Source: Corynebacterium kefirresidentii (GTDB lineage Bacteria > Actinomycetota > Actinomycetes > Mycobacteriales > Mycobacteriaceae). From it: a DNA stretch of 64,000 nt. The stretch covers positions 186,001-250,000 of the forward strand of contig NGUZ01000001.1 in assembly GCA_002154655.1 (NCBI GenBank), written 5' to 3'. The first letter of the stretch is position 1. Each line of letters opens with the position of its first letter. The notes under the pieces are model-generated. The model was given only the letters and a program-made list of their open reading frames with translations, ran no database searches and was not told the origin of the DNA. The translations under genes and the position numbers were made by a program. This document shows positions 18,652 to 27,362 of the stretch, piece by piece.

Positions 18652-19467
18652 ATGCCGGAATTGCCGGAAGTCGAGTCCGTCCGCCGTGGCCTTGCACCCC
18701 ACGTGGTGGGGCGGACTTTTCAGTCTGTAGAGGTATTACACCCGCGTTCCAATCGTGGCCAGGATGAGCCACTTTCTGGACTTCTTGAGGGCAAAGAGAT
18801 CTCTGCGGTGGCCAGACGCGGGAAGTTTATGTGGCTGGAATTTGTGGGCGAAGATGCCATGGACCCCCACCGTGACGTCCTCTTTATCCACCTAGGTATG
18901 TCGGGTCAGATCCGAATAGGTGCCACCGAATCTTCGCACCTTCGCATTACCGCCCAGCTGAGCGGTGGGGTAGAGGTGTGCTTTGTTGACCAGCGCACCT
19001 TTGGGTACTGGTTGTATGCGCCGTGGGACAAGATTGCGCACATTGGCCTTGACCCGCTGGAACCAGATTTCGATAGTGCGGCTACAGCACGGCGCCTGCG
19101 TGCGAAGAAGACCGCAGTGAAGACCGCGCTTTTGGATCAAACGCTGACCTCTGGAATCGGCAATATTTACGCTGATGAATCCCTGTGGGCCGCGCAAATC
19201 TCACCCCGCAAGAAAGCCTCGACCTTGCGGCAAAAAGATGCTGTTGCTCTGCTTGCAGCAGCTCAGGAGGTCATGACAGCGGCCCTCAAAGTGGGTGGCA
19301 CGAGTTTTGATTCCCTGTACGTTAATGTGAACGGCGAATCGGGGTATTTTTCGCGTTCCTTGGCCGCGTATGGGCGTGCTGGCCAGCCCTGTCTGCGGTG
19401 TGGAACGCCCTTGGAGCGCTGCGTAATTTCGGGGCGGTCCACCCATTTTTGCCCCCATTGTCAATAA
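18652..19467 (+). CDS. mutM: Formamidopyrimidine-DNA glycosylase
   Basis: MutM (Fpg) removes 8-oxoguanine and ring-opened purines and nicks the abasic site. The protein is 271 aa. The catalytic N-terminus MPELPEVE is intact, with Pro2 and Glu3. The helix-two-turn-helix segment around TSGIGNIYADESLW is near residue 168. A four-cysteine zinc finger closes the protein (CLRC and CPHC, residues about 246-270). It is the last gene of the yceD-rnc operon and is followed by a separate alanine symporter gene with its own promoter. Confidence 0.97.
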   Translation: MPELPEVESVRRGLAPHVVGRTFQSVEVLHPRSNRGQDEPLSGLLEGKEISAVARRGKFMWLEFVGEDAMDPHRDVLFIHLGMSGQIRIGATESSHLRITAQLSGGVEVCFVDQRTFGYWLYAPWDKIAHIGLDPLEPDFDSAATARRLRAKKTAVKTALLDQTLTSGIGNIYADESLWAAQISPRKKASTLRQKDAVALLAAAQEVMTAALKVGGTSFDSLYVNVNGESGYFSRSLAAYGRAGQPCLRCGTPLERCVISGRSTHFCPHCQ

Positions 19468-19481
19468 TTTATGGCGCATGG

Positions 19482-19498
19482 GGTTCACGTTGTGAACC
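19482..19498. promoter_or_regulatory. Inverted repeat overlapping the -35 of the symporter gene
   Basis: Arms GGTTCAC and GTGAACC are separated by GTT. The repeat ends 9 nt before the -10 candidate TAAATT (19508-19513), so it covers the -35 position. It could be a repressor operator. There is no T-run, which argues against a terminator. Confidence 0.4.
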
Positions 19499-19507
19499 TT
19501 AAGGCAG

Positions 19508-19513
19508 TAAATT
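19508..19513 (+). promoter_or_regulatory. -10 hexamer TAAATT, leaderless start
   Basis: TAAATT ends 7 nt before ATG 19521. Confidence 0.45.
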
Positions 19514-19520
19514 ATTCTGC

Positions 19521-21020
19521 ATGGATTTTCTTGAAAATGTCGTAACGACATTTAATGACGGCGTGTGGTCGTGGATTTTGCCGTGGCTGCTGATTGCTGC
19601 GGGTCTATTCTTCGGCATCCGTACTGCTTTGGTGCAAGTGCGCATGGTGCCGGATATGTTCCGCGCCGTCGTCGAGCGCCCCAAGGGGGAGGGCCGCAAT
19701 GAGGACGAAGACTATGGCGGAATCTCTGCGTTTAAGGCCTTCACCATTTCAGCTGCCTCCCGCGTTGGCACCGGTAACGTTGCCGGTGTGGCCGTGGCCA
19801 TTTCCGTTGGCGGCCCAGGTGCCGTCTTCTGGATGTGGCTGATTGCCATCCTGGGTGGCGCTACTGCATTCATCGAGTCAACCCTGGCCCAGCTGTGGAA
19901 GGTGCGCGATGGCAATGGGTACCGCGGTGGTCCGGCGTATTATATGAAGCGCGGTTTGGGGTGGGGACCGCTCGGCGTGCTTTTCTCCATCGCCATCGCC
20001 TTTACCTTTGGCTTGGTATATAACGCCTTCCAGACCAACGCCATTGCGGATGCGGTGTCCTTTTCCTTTGACCGCGATGACACGATGTTCCGCTCCATTA
20101 TCGGCATTGTTATCGCCGTGGTCGCGGGGCTCATCATCTTTGGCGGTGTGAACCGCATTGCCAATATCACCCAGGTCATCGTGCCATTTATGGCGGTGGC
20201 TTACCTGCTCATCGGCGGTTTTGTTGTCATTACCAATTTTGACAAGGTACCGGGAATGATTGGCGATATCGTCGGTCACGCCCTAGGAATCAAGGAAATT
20301 GCGGGAGCCGGTCTTGGCGCGGCCATGATGAAGGGTATTCAGCGCGGTCTGTTTTCAAATGAGGCCGGCGAAGGCTCTGCCCCTAACGCGGCGGCAACTG
20401 CGGCCGTATCTCACCCAGTCAAGCAAGGCTTGGTGCAGACCCTCGGCGTGTACTTTGACACCTTGGTGGTATGTACCATCACCGCTTTCATTATCTTGCT
20501 GGGACCAGAGATTGCCTATGGTGCAGAAGCAGAAGGCGTGTCCTTGACCCAGGCAGCCCTATCTTCTGAGGTGGGCGAGTGGGGAATCCACTTCGTCAGC
20601 TTTATCCTCTTCTTCCTAGCCTTCTCTTCCATCCTGGGCAATTACTACTTGGCGGAGTCTAACCTGGAGTACCTCACCCAGAGCAAGCCTGCGCTGGTGA
20701 TTTTCCGCCTCGTCGTACTTTTCTTTGTCTGGTTCGGTGCGGTGGGCTCCTTGCCGCTGGTCTTTGCCTTGGCCGATACCGGCGCGGCAACCATGGTTAT
20801 CCTCAATATCCTCGCCATCGTGCCGCTATCCGGGGTGGCCATTAAACTGCTCAAGAACTACAACGAGCAGCGCAGCCATGGCATTGACCCGGTATTCCAC
20901 CGCGATATGCTGCCCGAGCTTAAAGGCGTGGAGTGCTGGGACGGCTCCGACCCCGTCACTCGTCGCAGCGAAGAGGACCGCCGCGTCCTGCGCGATAAGG
21001 GTCAACAAGATCACTACTAG
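19521..21020 (+). CDS. Alanine/glycine:Na+ symporter (AGCS family)
   Basis: This 499-aa transporter belongs to the sodium:alanine symporter family, which imports alanine or glycine with Na+. About ten to eleven membrane helices are visible. The conserved stretches SAASRVGTGNVAGVAVA near residue 75 and SNEAGEGSAPNAAAT near residue 279 are the family hallmarks. The C-terminus after the last helix (about residue 455 on) is charged and cytoplasmic. It is monocistronic or co-transcribed with acyP, which starts 22 nt after its stop. An inverted repeat over its -35 suggests control by an unidentified regulator. Exact substrate is not determined. Confidence 0.93.
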   Translation: MDFLENVVTTFNDGVWSWILPWLLIAAGLFFGIRTALVQVRMVPDMFRAVVERPKGEGRNEDEDYGGISAFKAFTISAASRVGTGNVAGVAVAISVGGPGAVFWMWLIAILGGATAFIESTLAQLWKVRDGNGYRGGPAYYMKRGLGWGPLGVLFSIAIAFTFGLVYNAFQTNAIADAVSFSFDRDDTMFRSIIGIVIAVVAGLIIFGGVNRIANITQVIVPFMAVAYLLIGGFVVITNFDKVPGMIGDIVGHALGIKEIAGAGLGAAMMKGIQRGLFSNEAGEGSAPNAAATAAVSHPVKQGLVQTLGVYFDTLVVCTITAFIILLGPEIAYGAEAEGVSLTQAALSSEVGEWGIHFVSFILFFLAFSSILGNYYLAESNLEYLTQSKPALVIFRLVVLFFVWFGAVGSLPLVFALADTGAATMVILNILAIVPLSGVAIKLLKNYNEQRSHGIDPVFHRDMLPELKGVECWDGSDPVTRRSEEDRRVLRDKGQQDHY

Positions 21021-21042
21021 GAGCTAGGGAGGCCGCTTGACC

Positions 21043-21321
21043 ATGGAAAGAATGACCGCTTTTGTCCACGGGCACGTCCAAGGCGTGGGCTTTCGATGGT
21101 GGACGCGCTCCCGTGCCCTCGAGCTCGGCTTGAAGGGGCACGCTACTAATTTGGCCGACGGTCGGGTTCAGGTTGTAGCCGAGGGACCGCGGGAGAAATG
21201 TGAAGAGTTGCTAGGACTCCTCAAAGAACAGCCCAGTATGACTCGCCGGCCAGGAACAGTGGACCTAGTAGTCGAGCAGTGGGCTGCCCCTAAGGGAGAG
21301 TCTGGCTTCATTGAACGCTAA
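21043..21321 (+). CDS. acyP: Acylphosphatase
   Basis: This small (92 aa) enzyme hydrolyses carboxyl-phosphate bonds such as acetyl phosphate. The phosphate loop GHVQGVGFRWW with the catalytic Arg and the HATNLADGRVQV segment with the catalytic Asn are both present. GGGAGG at 21027-21032 serves ATG 21043; a TTG at 21037 and an ATG at 21052 are alternatives. In many bacteria acyP precedes smc, as it does here. Confidence 0.93.
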   Translation: MERMTAFVHGHVQGVGFRWWTRSRALELGLKGHATNLADGRVQVVAEGPREKCEELLGLLKEQPSMTRRPGTVDLVVEQWAAPKGESGFIER

Positions 21322-21386
21322 CGCACAGGACATGCCCGCACTTGCGAGCCTTGAGGCTCGGCTGGGCAGGCGTGCTCTAAGCTTGC

Positions 21387-21392
21387 TAAACT
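21387..21392 (+). promoter_or_regulatory. -10 hexamer TAAACT of smc, leaderless start
   Basis: TAAACT ends 7 nt before ATG 21400 and no Shine-Dalgarno is present. Confidence 0.5.
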
Positions 21393-21399
21393 AACCCAA

Positions 21400-24300
21400 A
21401 TGCACCTGAAATCGCTGACGCTCAAAGGCTTTAAATCATTTGCGTCGGCGACGTCTCTGAAATTTGAGCCGGGCATTTGCGCTGTTGTCGGACCAAATGG
21501 TTCCGGCAAGTCCAATGTGGTCGACGCGCTAGCTTGGGTCATGGGCGAGGGAAGCGCCAAGACGCTGCGTGGCGGAAAGATGCAAGACGTCATTTTCGCC
21601 GGCGCCGGCGACCGCAAAGCCTTGGGCCGCGCCGAGGTAACCCTTACCATCGATAATGCGGACGGCGCGCTGCCGATCGAGTATTCGGAAGTTTCGGTCA
21701 CCCGCCGAATGTTCCGTGACGGTGCCAGCGAATACGAAATCAATGGTGCCAAAGCGCGCCTCATGGATATCCAGGAGCTGCTCTCTGATTCGGGTATTGG
21801 CCGCGAGATGCACATTATCGTCGGCCAAGGCAAGCTTTCTGAAATCCTCGAATCGCGGCCCGAAGATCGGCGCTCCTATATCGAAGAGGCAGCGGGTGTG
21901 CTCAAACACCGCCGCCGCAAGGAAAAGGCGCAGCGAAAGCTCACTGGCATGCAGGCCAATTTGGATCGCCTGCAGGACCTTACGGATGAGCTAGGAAAGC
22001 AGCTTAAGCCTTTGGCCCGCCAGGCCGAGGCCGCGCAGCGTGCGGCCACGGTGCAAGCTGATCTGCGCGATGCCCGCCTGCGCCTTGCCGGCGATAGGGT
22101 AGTGCGGCTGCGCAGCAAGTTTCAGGAGGCCGAGCGCACGGCCGAAGTTCTCGCCGAGCAGGTTGAAGAAGTTACGGCGCAGCTGGAAGAAGCGACAGGC
22201 TCCCAGCTAGAGGTAGAAGCCCAACTAGAAGAAATAAGCCCCAAGGCAGATGCCGCCCAAAAACTGTGGTTCGATCTGTCTACGCTTTCTGAGCGCATTT
22301 CTGCCACGCAGCGCATCGCGGAAGAGCGAGCGGCCAATGCTGGTGCGCAGGTGGCTTATTCTGGCCAAGATCCGGAGGATCTAGAGGCACGGGCCGCTCG
22401 TGCAGATGAGGAGCATGCGGAGCTTCTCGCCGCGGCGGAAGAAGCTGCGGAACGCCTGGAAGCGATCCGTGAAGAGGTAGCAGAGCGTCGCGAAGCCTTC
22501 GAGGCGGCCGAGCGCGAACACATGGCCCAGCTGCGCGCCATTGCTGATAGGCGCGAGGGCGTAGTCCGCCTTATCGCGGCGGAGGAAAAGGCGGCAGGCC
22601 AGGTTACTTCGGCGGAAGAGGAGCTAGCGCGGCAAGAAGAAACCCTTGCTTCTACCAGCCAGCGCACCCAGTCTGCACAGGCAGAGGCCGATGAGGTGGC
22701 GGATAAACTGCAATCTTTGGCTGGCGAGCGCGAGCCGCTCGAGGAGGCACATGTGCGCGCGGCCAGTGAATCGGGTGCGGCCGACAAACGCTTGGAACAG
22801 CTGCGCGACGAGCAGCGCGAACGCGAGCGAGCCGTGTACACGTTGCGCTCCCGTATCGATACCTTGGCCCAGACCGCACCAGAAAAAATCGATGTAGGTG
22901 AGCAGTTCCAGCCGCTGGCCACATTCATCAGCACCTCATATGAGACGGCGGTTGCTGCCGCATTGGGCGCCTTCGCTGAGGCTCAGGCCGGCGAGATTTC
23001 CAGTCAGCTCATTGCGGACCTGGAAAAGGGTACGCGCTCCGCGCTTGTCGATGTCTCTGTGGCCGCCCCCGCCACTTCCTGGCGCGTGGATGCAACTTTG
23101 CCTAGCGGAACCTCGTGGTTGCTCGACCACATTGCTGTGGTTCCGGAGGTATCCGCCGCGCTGCACCGCCTGCTGGCGGATGTCGTGCTCGTTCCCGATT
23201 TCGCGGCGGCGAAAAAATTGGTGGCAGAGGATCCTCGCCTGCGCGCCGTTACCGAATCGGGCGTGGTGCTGGGCGAAGGTTGGGTAGAAGTAGGCACCGG
23301 TGCCTCGTCTACCGTAGAGGTCACCGCTCGCATCGCAGAGGCAGAGGAACAGCTGGAATCTGCGACGCAGGAGCTAGAAGAACTATCCGGCACACTTGAG
23401 GGCGCAAAGATTGCGGCAGAAGATGCCCGCGTGACCGCCGCTTCGGCGAAGGCTGCCTTGCGCGAACACGATACCGAGGTTGACGCGTGGAAGCGCGATC
23501 ACCAGCGACTGCTCAAGCAATACGAGGCCAATAAATCGGAGCACGAAAAGGCTGCGGCGCGGGCGACCGAGATTGAGTTAAAGATCGCAGAGGCCCGCAA
23601 GCAGCTTGCCGACGCCCGCGATAGGCTCGCCCGCGTCGATGCAGACGAGCAGCCAGACGAGCCTTCTTCGGCGGAACGTGATGAGGCTTCGGCCGCATTA
23701 GAGCAGGTTAAGTCGATGGAGATGGAGGCGCAGGTTGCAGCCCGCTCTGCTCAAGACCAGGTGGGTCAGGTAGCGGGGAAGGGCGAGGTATTGCGTCGCC
23801 AAGCGCAGCATGAGCGCCAAGCCAAGGCTCGCCATGAGCAGGCCATGGCCCGGCGCAAAGCCCAAGGGGAATTGGCCGGTGCAGTGGCAAGGCATTCGCG
23901 TGATTTGGCCGCGCGCGCCACGCAATTGCTAGAGCGCGCCACCGCTGAGCGCGATGACTACTTTGCGCAGCGCACCTCCTTGAACGCGCAGCTGCAGCAA
24001 GTAAAACAACAAGTCTCGGCCGCGCGACAGCAGCTGGACCGGCTAACCAACCGCGCTCATGACTCAGAAATTGCTCGCTCACAAGCACAGGTGCGCGTCG
24101 ATGAAGCAGAATCCAAGATCGTAGAGCAGCTCGGCATTGCGATTTCGGACCTTTTGCAGGACTACACCCCAGGCGCGGATTTCGATCGCGGGGCGGAAAA
24201 TGCGCGTCTGAAGCAAGCAGAAAAGGACTTGAATTCTTTGGGCAAGGTTAATCCGCTTGCGTTGGAAGAATATAAGGCTTTGGAGGAACGTTATTCCTTC

Positions 24301-24909
24301 CTGTCCACCCAGCTGGAAGATGTCATCCAAGCCCGCAAGGATCTTGCCGGGGTTATCGAGGACGTGGATGCGCAGATTTTACAGCTTTTCACCGATGCCT
24401 GGCATGACGTGGAAGCGGAATTCCCCAAGGTCTTCCAGACCCTTTTCCCTGGTGGCGAGGGCCGTCTCATCCTGACGGAGCCGGAGGACATGCTTACCAC
24501 CGGCATCGAGGTGGAAGCGCGCCCACCGGGCAAGAAGGTCAAGCGCCTGTCCTTGCTTTCTGGTGGTGAGAAGTCACTGACCGCGCTGGCAATGCTGGTA
24601 GCAATCTTCCGCGCCCGCCCCAGCCCGTTCTACGTCATGGATGAGGTTGAGGCAGCGCTTGATGATGTCAACCTGCGCCGCCTTATCGCCCTTTTTGAAG
24701 AGTTGCGCAAGGATTCGCAGCTTATCGTCATTACGCACCAAAAGCCGACGATGGATGTAGCTAACGTGCTTTATGGCGTGACCATGCGCGGCGACGGTGT
24801 AACCCGTGTTATTTCGCAGCGCATGAATCCCGCAGGTAGTGCCCCTGGAACAGAGCAAGCCAGCGAGGACGCTACCCGCTTGGGCGTCGACGCTCCACGG
24901 GGCGACTAG
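21400..24909 (+). CDS. smc: Chromosome segregation protein SMC
   Basis: SMC is the condensin ATPase that organises and segregates the chromosome. The 1169-aa length is typical. Walker A (GPNGSGKSN) is at residues 31-39. Two long coiled coils rich in Glu, Ala, Arg and Gln flank a hinge at about residues 500-620. The ABC signature LSGGEKSLTALA is near residue 1057 and the Walker B segment FYVMDEVEAALDD near 1080. A short Ala/Glu-rich tail closes the protein. Its partners ScpA and ScpB are not in this window. A hairpin follows and ftsY starts 102 nt later. Confidence 0.98.
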   Translation: MHLKSLTLKGFKSFASATSLKFEPGICAVVGPNGSGKSNVVDALAWVMGEGSAKTLRGGKMQDVIFAGAGDRKALGRAEVTLTIDNADGALPIEYSEVSVTRRMFRDGASEYEINGAKARLMDIQELLSDSGIGREMHIIVGQGKLSEILESRPEDRRSYIEEAAGVLKHRRRKEKAQRKLTGMQANLDRLQDLTDELGKQLKPLARQAEAAQRAATVQADLRDARLRLAGDRVVRLRSKFQEAERTAEVLAEQVEEVTAQLEEATGSQLEVEAQLEEISPKADAAQKLWFDLSTLSERISATQRIAEERAANAGAQVAYSGQDPEDLEARAARADEEHAELLAAAEEAAERLEAIREEVAERREAFEAAEREHMAQLRAIADRREGVVRLIAAEEKAAGQVTSAEEELARQEETLASTSQRTQSAQAEADEVADKLQSLAGEREPLEEAHVRAASESGAADKRLEQLRDEQRERERAVYTLRSRIDTLAQTAPEKIDVGEQFQPLATFISTSYETAVAAALGAFAEAQAGEISSQLIADLEKGTRSALVDVSVAAPATSWRVDATLPSGTSWLLDHIAVVPEVSAALHRLLADVVLVPDFAAAKKLVAEDPRLRAVTESGVVLGEGWVEVGTGASSTVEVTARIAEAEEQLESATQELEELSGTLEGAKIAAEDARVTAASAKAALREHDTEVDAWKRDHQRLLKQYEANKSEHEKAAARATEIELKIAEARKQLADARDRLARVDADEQPDEPSSAERDEASAALEQVKSMEMEAQVAARSAQDQVGQVAGKGEVLRRQAQHERQAKARHEQAMARRKAQGELAGAVARHSRDLAARATQLLERATAERDDYFAQRTSLNAQLQQVKQQVSAARQQLDRLTNRAHDSEIARSQAQVRVDEAESKIVEQLGIAISDLLQDYTPGADFDRGAENARLKQAEKDLNSLGKVNPLALEEYKALEERYSFLSTQLEDVIQARKDLAGVIEDVDAQILQLFTDAWHDVEAEFPKVFQTLFPGGEGRLILTEPEDMLTTGIEVEARPPGKKVKRLSLLSGGEKSLTALAMLVAIFRARPSPFYVMDEVEAALDDVNLRRLIALFEELRKDSQLIVITHQKPTMDVANVLYGVTMRGDGVTRVISQRMNPAGSAPGTEQASEDATRLGVDAPRGD

Positions 24910-24945
24910 CCAGGGTGGTAGCCGCGGGCGTCGCCTGCCGGTAGG

Positions 24946-24976
24946 CCCCTCTATCCGGGATAGGAGGGGGTTTGGC
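24946..24976 (+). terminator. Terminator after smc
   Basis: A CCCCTCTATCC arm pairs with GGATAGGAGGGG (one bulged G), followed by TTT. It lies between smc and ftsY and may be only partly efficient. Confidence 0.6.
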
Positions 24977-25011
24977 GTGCCGCGAGCCCGCAAGACTGGC
25001 ACTATAGAGAC

Positions 25012-26991
25012 ATGAATTCTTTATGGTTATGGATCGGCATTGCGATCGTCGTCATTGTGCTGATTATTCTTCTCGTAGTAATCGGCAAAAAGCGCGGCGA
25101 CGCCAAGAAGGTGTCCTTTGACAAGCCCACTGAGGAAGAACCGAAGCAGTTAACTCAGGAGCAAAAGTCCGGCAACTATCAAGCTAAGTCCGGCTTTAAC
25201 TTCGCTCCTGCCGGTAGTGCCAAGGAAAAGCAGAAGAGCCCGGTGCAAGCGGAAAAGCCCGTGAAGAACCAGCCAGCTGCGGATAAGTCAGCTCCGGCAC
25301 ATCAGGAAACAAAGGCAGAGCCTAATGCTACCGACATCGCCAACGAGCAGCTTAGCGGCAAGACCCCACAACCAAAGGCCAAGCCGCAAGCACCTGCGGA
25401 CAAGCCACAGCCTGCTCAGGCTAAGACCGATGCTGCGGCCGACAAGCCCGCGGTAGAGCAACCAAAGGAAAATAAGCCGGCACCACAGCAGGCAAAGCCG
25501 GCAGAAACCAATAAAACTACTGAGACCAAGAAGCCGGCAGATGTCAAAGAGCAGCCGACTGACTCTCTCCCAGATAAGTCCGAAAAGAACCCGTCCACGG
25601 GCGCTGGAGCTGCGGAGGCAACTGCTGCCGGTGCGGCAACGGCTGCCGGTGCAGCAGGGGTAGCGGGTACGGCAGCTGCGGCTGCAGAAAGCAAGGAAAC
25701 GCCTGCGGATAATGTCGCAGAGTCGGTCGAGCAGCCAGCAGCAGCATCCGAGCCGAAGGAGCCAGCGACGCCGCAGGCAGATAAGCCAGCGGAGGTGGCT
25801 TCGCCAGCTGCTGAAAAGGCAGAAGCTCCTGAAGATACCGTAGCTGTGGAAGACGCCGCAGTAGCAGAGGAATCCCCAGTCTTTGACGAGGTCGTTGAAG
25901 ACAAGAACGCGGAAGACATTGAAGAGCGTGTCGATGACCGCGAGGAGGCCGAAGAGGCTGCGGCTGCAGCCGAGGCACAAACCGGCGCGGCCGAAGCTGC
26001 CAAGGAGCAGACCGAGGTTCCAGAGGGAGAGCCGGCCCCAGCGCCAGCACCACAGGAAGACATCGCTCCTGCCGGTGGGCGCCTCGGCCGTTTGCGTGGA
26101 CGCCTGTCCAGGTCGCAAAATGCCATCGGCCAGGGACTTATGGGGATTCTTTCCGCAGGCGACCTGGACGAAGACGCCTGGGAGGAAGTAGAAGATACTC
26201 TCATCATGGCGGACCTAGGCACCAAGTCCACTATGAAAGTGACTGACTCCCTGCGCGAGAAGATTGCTGAGCGCGGCGTCTCCAGCGAGGACGAAGCCCG
26301 CGCCATGCTGCGTGAATGCCTCATCGAGGCCGGCCACCCAGAGATGGACCGTTCCATTAAGGCCATGCCGAATGAGGGTAAGCCAGCCATCGTTATGGTT
26401 GTCGGCGTTAACGGCACCGGCAAAACCACCACGACGGGCAAGCTTGCCCGTGTGCTTGTAGCCATGGGCCATAAGGTACTTCTGGGTGCGGCGGATACTT
26501 TCCGTGCTGCGGCCGCTGATCAGCTCGAGACATGGGGTCGCCGCGTTGGCGCCGATACCGTGCGCGGCAAGGAGGGCGCTGACCCAGCATCGGTCGCCTT
26601 CGACGCGGTAGCTCGCGGTGTAGAACAGCAAGTAGATGTGGTCTTGGTAGATACCGCAGGCCGCCTGCATACCTCCACAGACTTGATGGACCAGTTGGGC
26701 AAGGTCAAGCGCGTGGTGGAAAAGAAGACCGATGTGGACGAGGTTCTGCTGGTACTGGACGCCACCGTGGGACAAAATGGCCTGACCCAGGCCCGGATTT
26801 TCCGCGAGGTAGTAGATATTACCGGCGTCGTCCTAACCAAGCTGGATGGTACTGCCAAGGGCGGAATTGTCTTCCAGGTGCAAGAGGAATTGGGCGTTCC
26901 GGTCAAGCTCGTGGGCTTGGGCGAAGGCGCCGATGATCTCGCGCCGTTTGAGGTCGAAGGCTTTGTCGACGCTCTCTTGGGCGAGAAATAA
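25012..26991 (+). CDS. ftsY: Signal recognition particle receptor FtsY
   Basis: FtsY is the membrane-associated GTPase that docks SRP-ribosome complexes at the translocon. The 659-aa protein starts with a membrane helix (residues about 3-26). A low-complexity region of about 330 residues follows, rich in Ala, Lys, Glu and Pro and increasingly acidic. The NG domain occupies about residues 355-659. Its GTPase motifs are GVNGTGKTTTTGKLA near 464, DTFRAAAADQL near 495, DTAGRLHT near 547 and TKLDGTAKGG near 605. The long acidic linker and N-terminal anchor are usual in actinobacteria. Ffh, its partner, is encoded at 36294. Confidence 0.97.
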   Translation: MNSLWLWIGIAIVVIVLIILLVVIGKKRGDAKKVSFDKPTEEEPKQLTQEQKSGNYQAKSGFNFAPAGSAKEKQKSPVQAEKPVKNQPAADKSAPAHQETKAEPNATDIANEQLSGKTPQPKAKPQAPADKPQPAQAKTDAAADKPAVEQPKENKPAPQQAKPAETNKTTETKKPADVKEQPTDSLPDKSEKNPSTGAGAAEATAAGAATAAGAAGVAGTAAAAAESKETPADNVAESVEQPAAASEPKEPATPQADKPAEVASPAAEKAEAPEDTVAVEDAAVAEESPVFDEVVEDKNAEDIEERVDDREEAEEAAAAAEAQTGAAEAAKEQTEVPEGEPAPAPAPQEDIAPAGGRLGRLRGRLSRSQNAIGQGLMGILSAGDLDEDAWEEVEDTLIMADLGTKSTMKVTDSLREKIAERGVSSEDEARAMLRECLIEAGHPEMDRSIKAMPNEGKPAIVMVVGVNGTGKTTTTGKLARVLVAMGHKVLLGAADTFRAAAADQLETWGRRVGADTVRGKEGADPASVAFDAVARGVEQQVDVVLVDTAGRLHTSTDLMDQLGKVKRVVEKKTDVDEVLLVLDATVGQNGLTQARIFREVVDITGVVLTKLDGTAKGGIVFQVQEELGVPVKLVGLGEGADDLAPFEVEGFVDALLGEK

Positions 26992-27005
26992 CGGCTAACT
27001 TCAAA

Positions 27006-27070
27006 GCTCCCCCTGCATATCGGGAAGCACGAGCGTGTGCCACGGTGTGCTGGGGGAGTTCTTCGTTTTC
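27006..27070 (+). terminator. Terminator after ftsY
   Basis: CTCCCCC (27007-27013) pairs with GGGGGAG (27052-27058), with an inner AGCAC/GTGCT stem. It is followed by a T-rich stretch (TTCTTCGTTTT). Confidence 0.75.
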
Positions 27071-27308
27071 CAGGCTGAGTTCCAGCGTATACCTTGCTCG
27101 CGAATTCTTTTCGCCGATTTGGGATCACCACTTCGCAAACTATGCGGAATGGGCAATTCAATTGCTATGGAAGAATGTCCTGCTAAGAGCCTGTGGTTTT
27201 TCTGACTATAAGCGTAATTGGGGCGGTTGTGCTCGCCTTTTATCAGCCGCCAGGGAATGCTGCAATGTGGTTTGGCCTTGGTGGGAATGGTAGCCTGAAG
27301 GGGCTGTA

Positions 27309-27331
27309 TTTAATGCGAAATTCGCATTAAA
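27309..27331. promoter_or_regulatory. 23-bp perfect palindrome, likely operator of the Mrp operon
   Basis: TTTAATGCGAA, one central A, then TTCGCATTAAA form 11-bp perfect arms. It ends 2 nt before a -10-like TAGACC (27334-27339) and 31 nt before the mrpA start, so a protein bound here would cover the -35. Its size suits a dimeric repressor. It has some likeness to Fur-type TAATG/CATTA half-sites, but no regulator can be assigned. Confidence 0.65.
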
Positions 27332-27362
27332 CCTAGACCAAGGTTCGTGAGGCAAGTATTTC

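Larger units (their letters stand above)
26992..27362. other. Intergenic region between ftsY and the Mrp operon
   Basis: This 371-nt gap holds the ftsY terminator at its left end and a 23-bp palindrome at its right end. The middle (27071-27308) has an 82-codon open frame that lacks a ribosome site and any recognisable family, so I do not call it a gene. No trace of an ammonium transporter gene was seen. Confidence 0.7.

Noticed and set aside
25288..26465. Long minus-strand ORFs opposite the ftsY N-terminal region
   Set aside because: They mirror the low-complexity Ala/Lys/Glu coding of ftsY and give Arg/Leu/Ser-rich products typical of reverse frames.
27045..27293. An 82-codon ORF between ftsY and the Mrp operon
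   Set aside because: It starts inside the ftsY terminator, lacks a ribosome site and has no similarity I can recognise.
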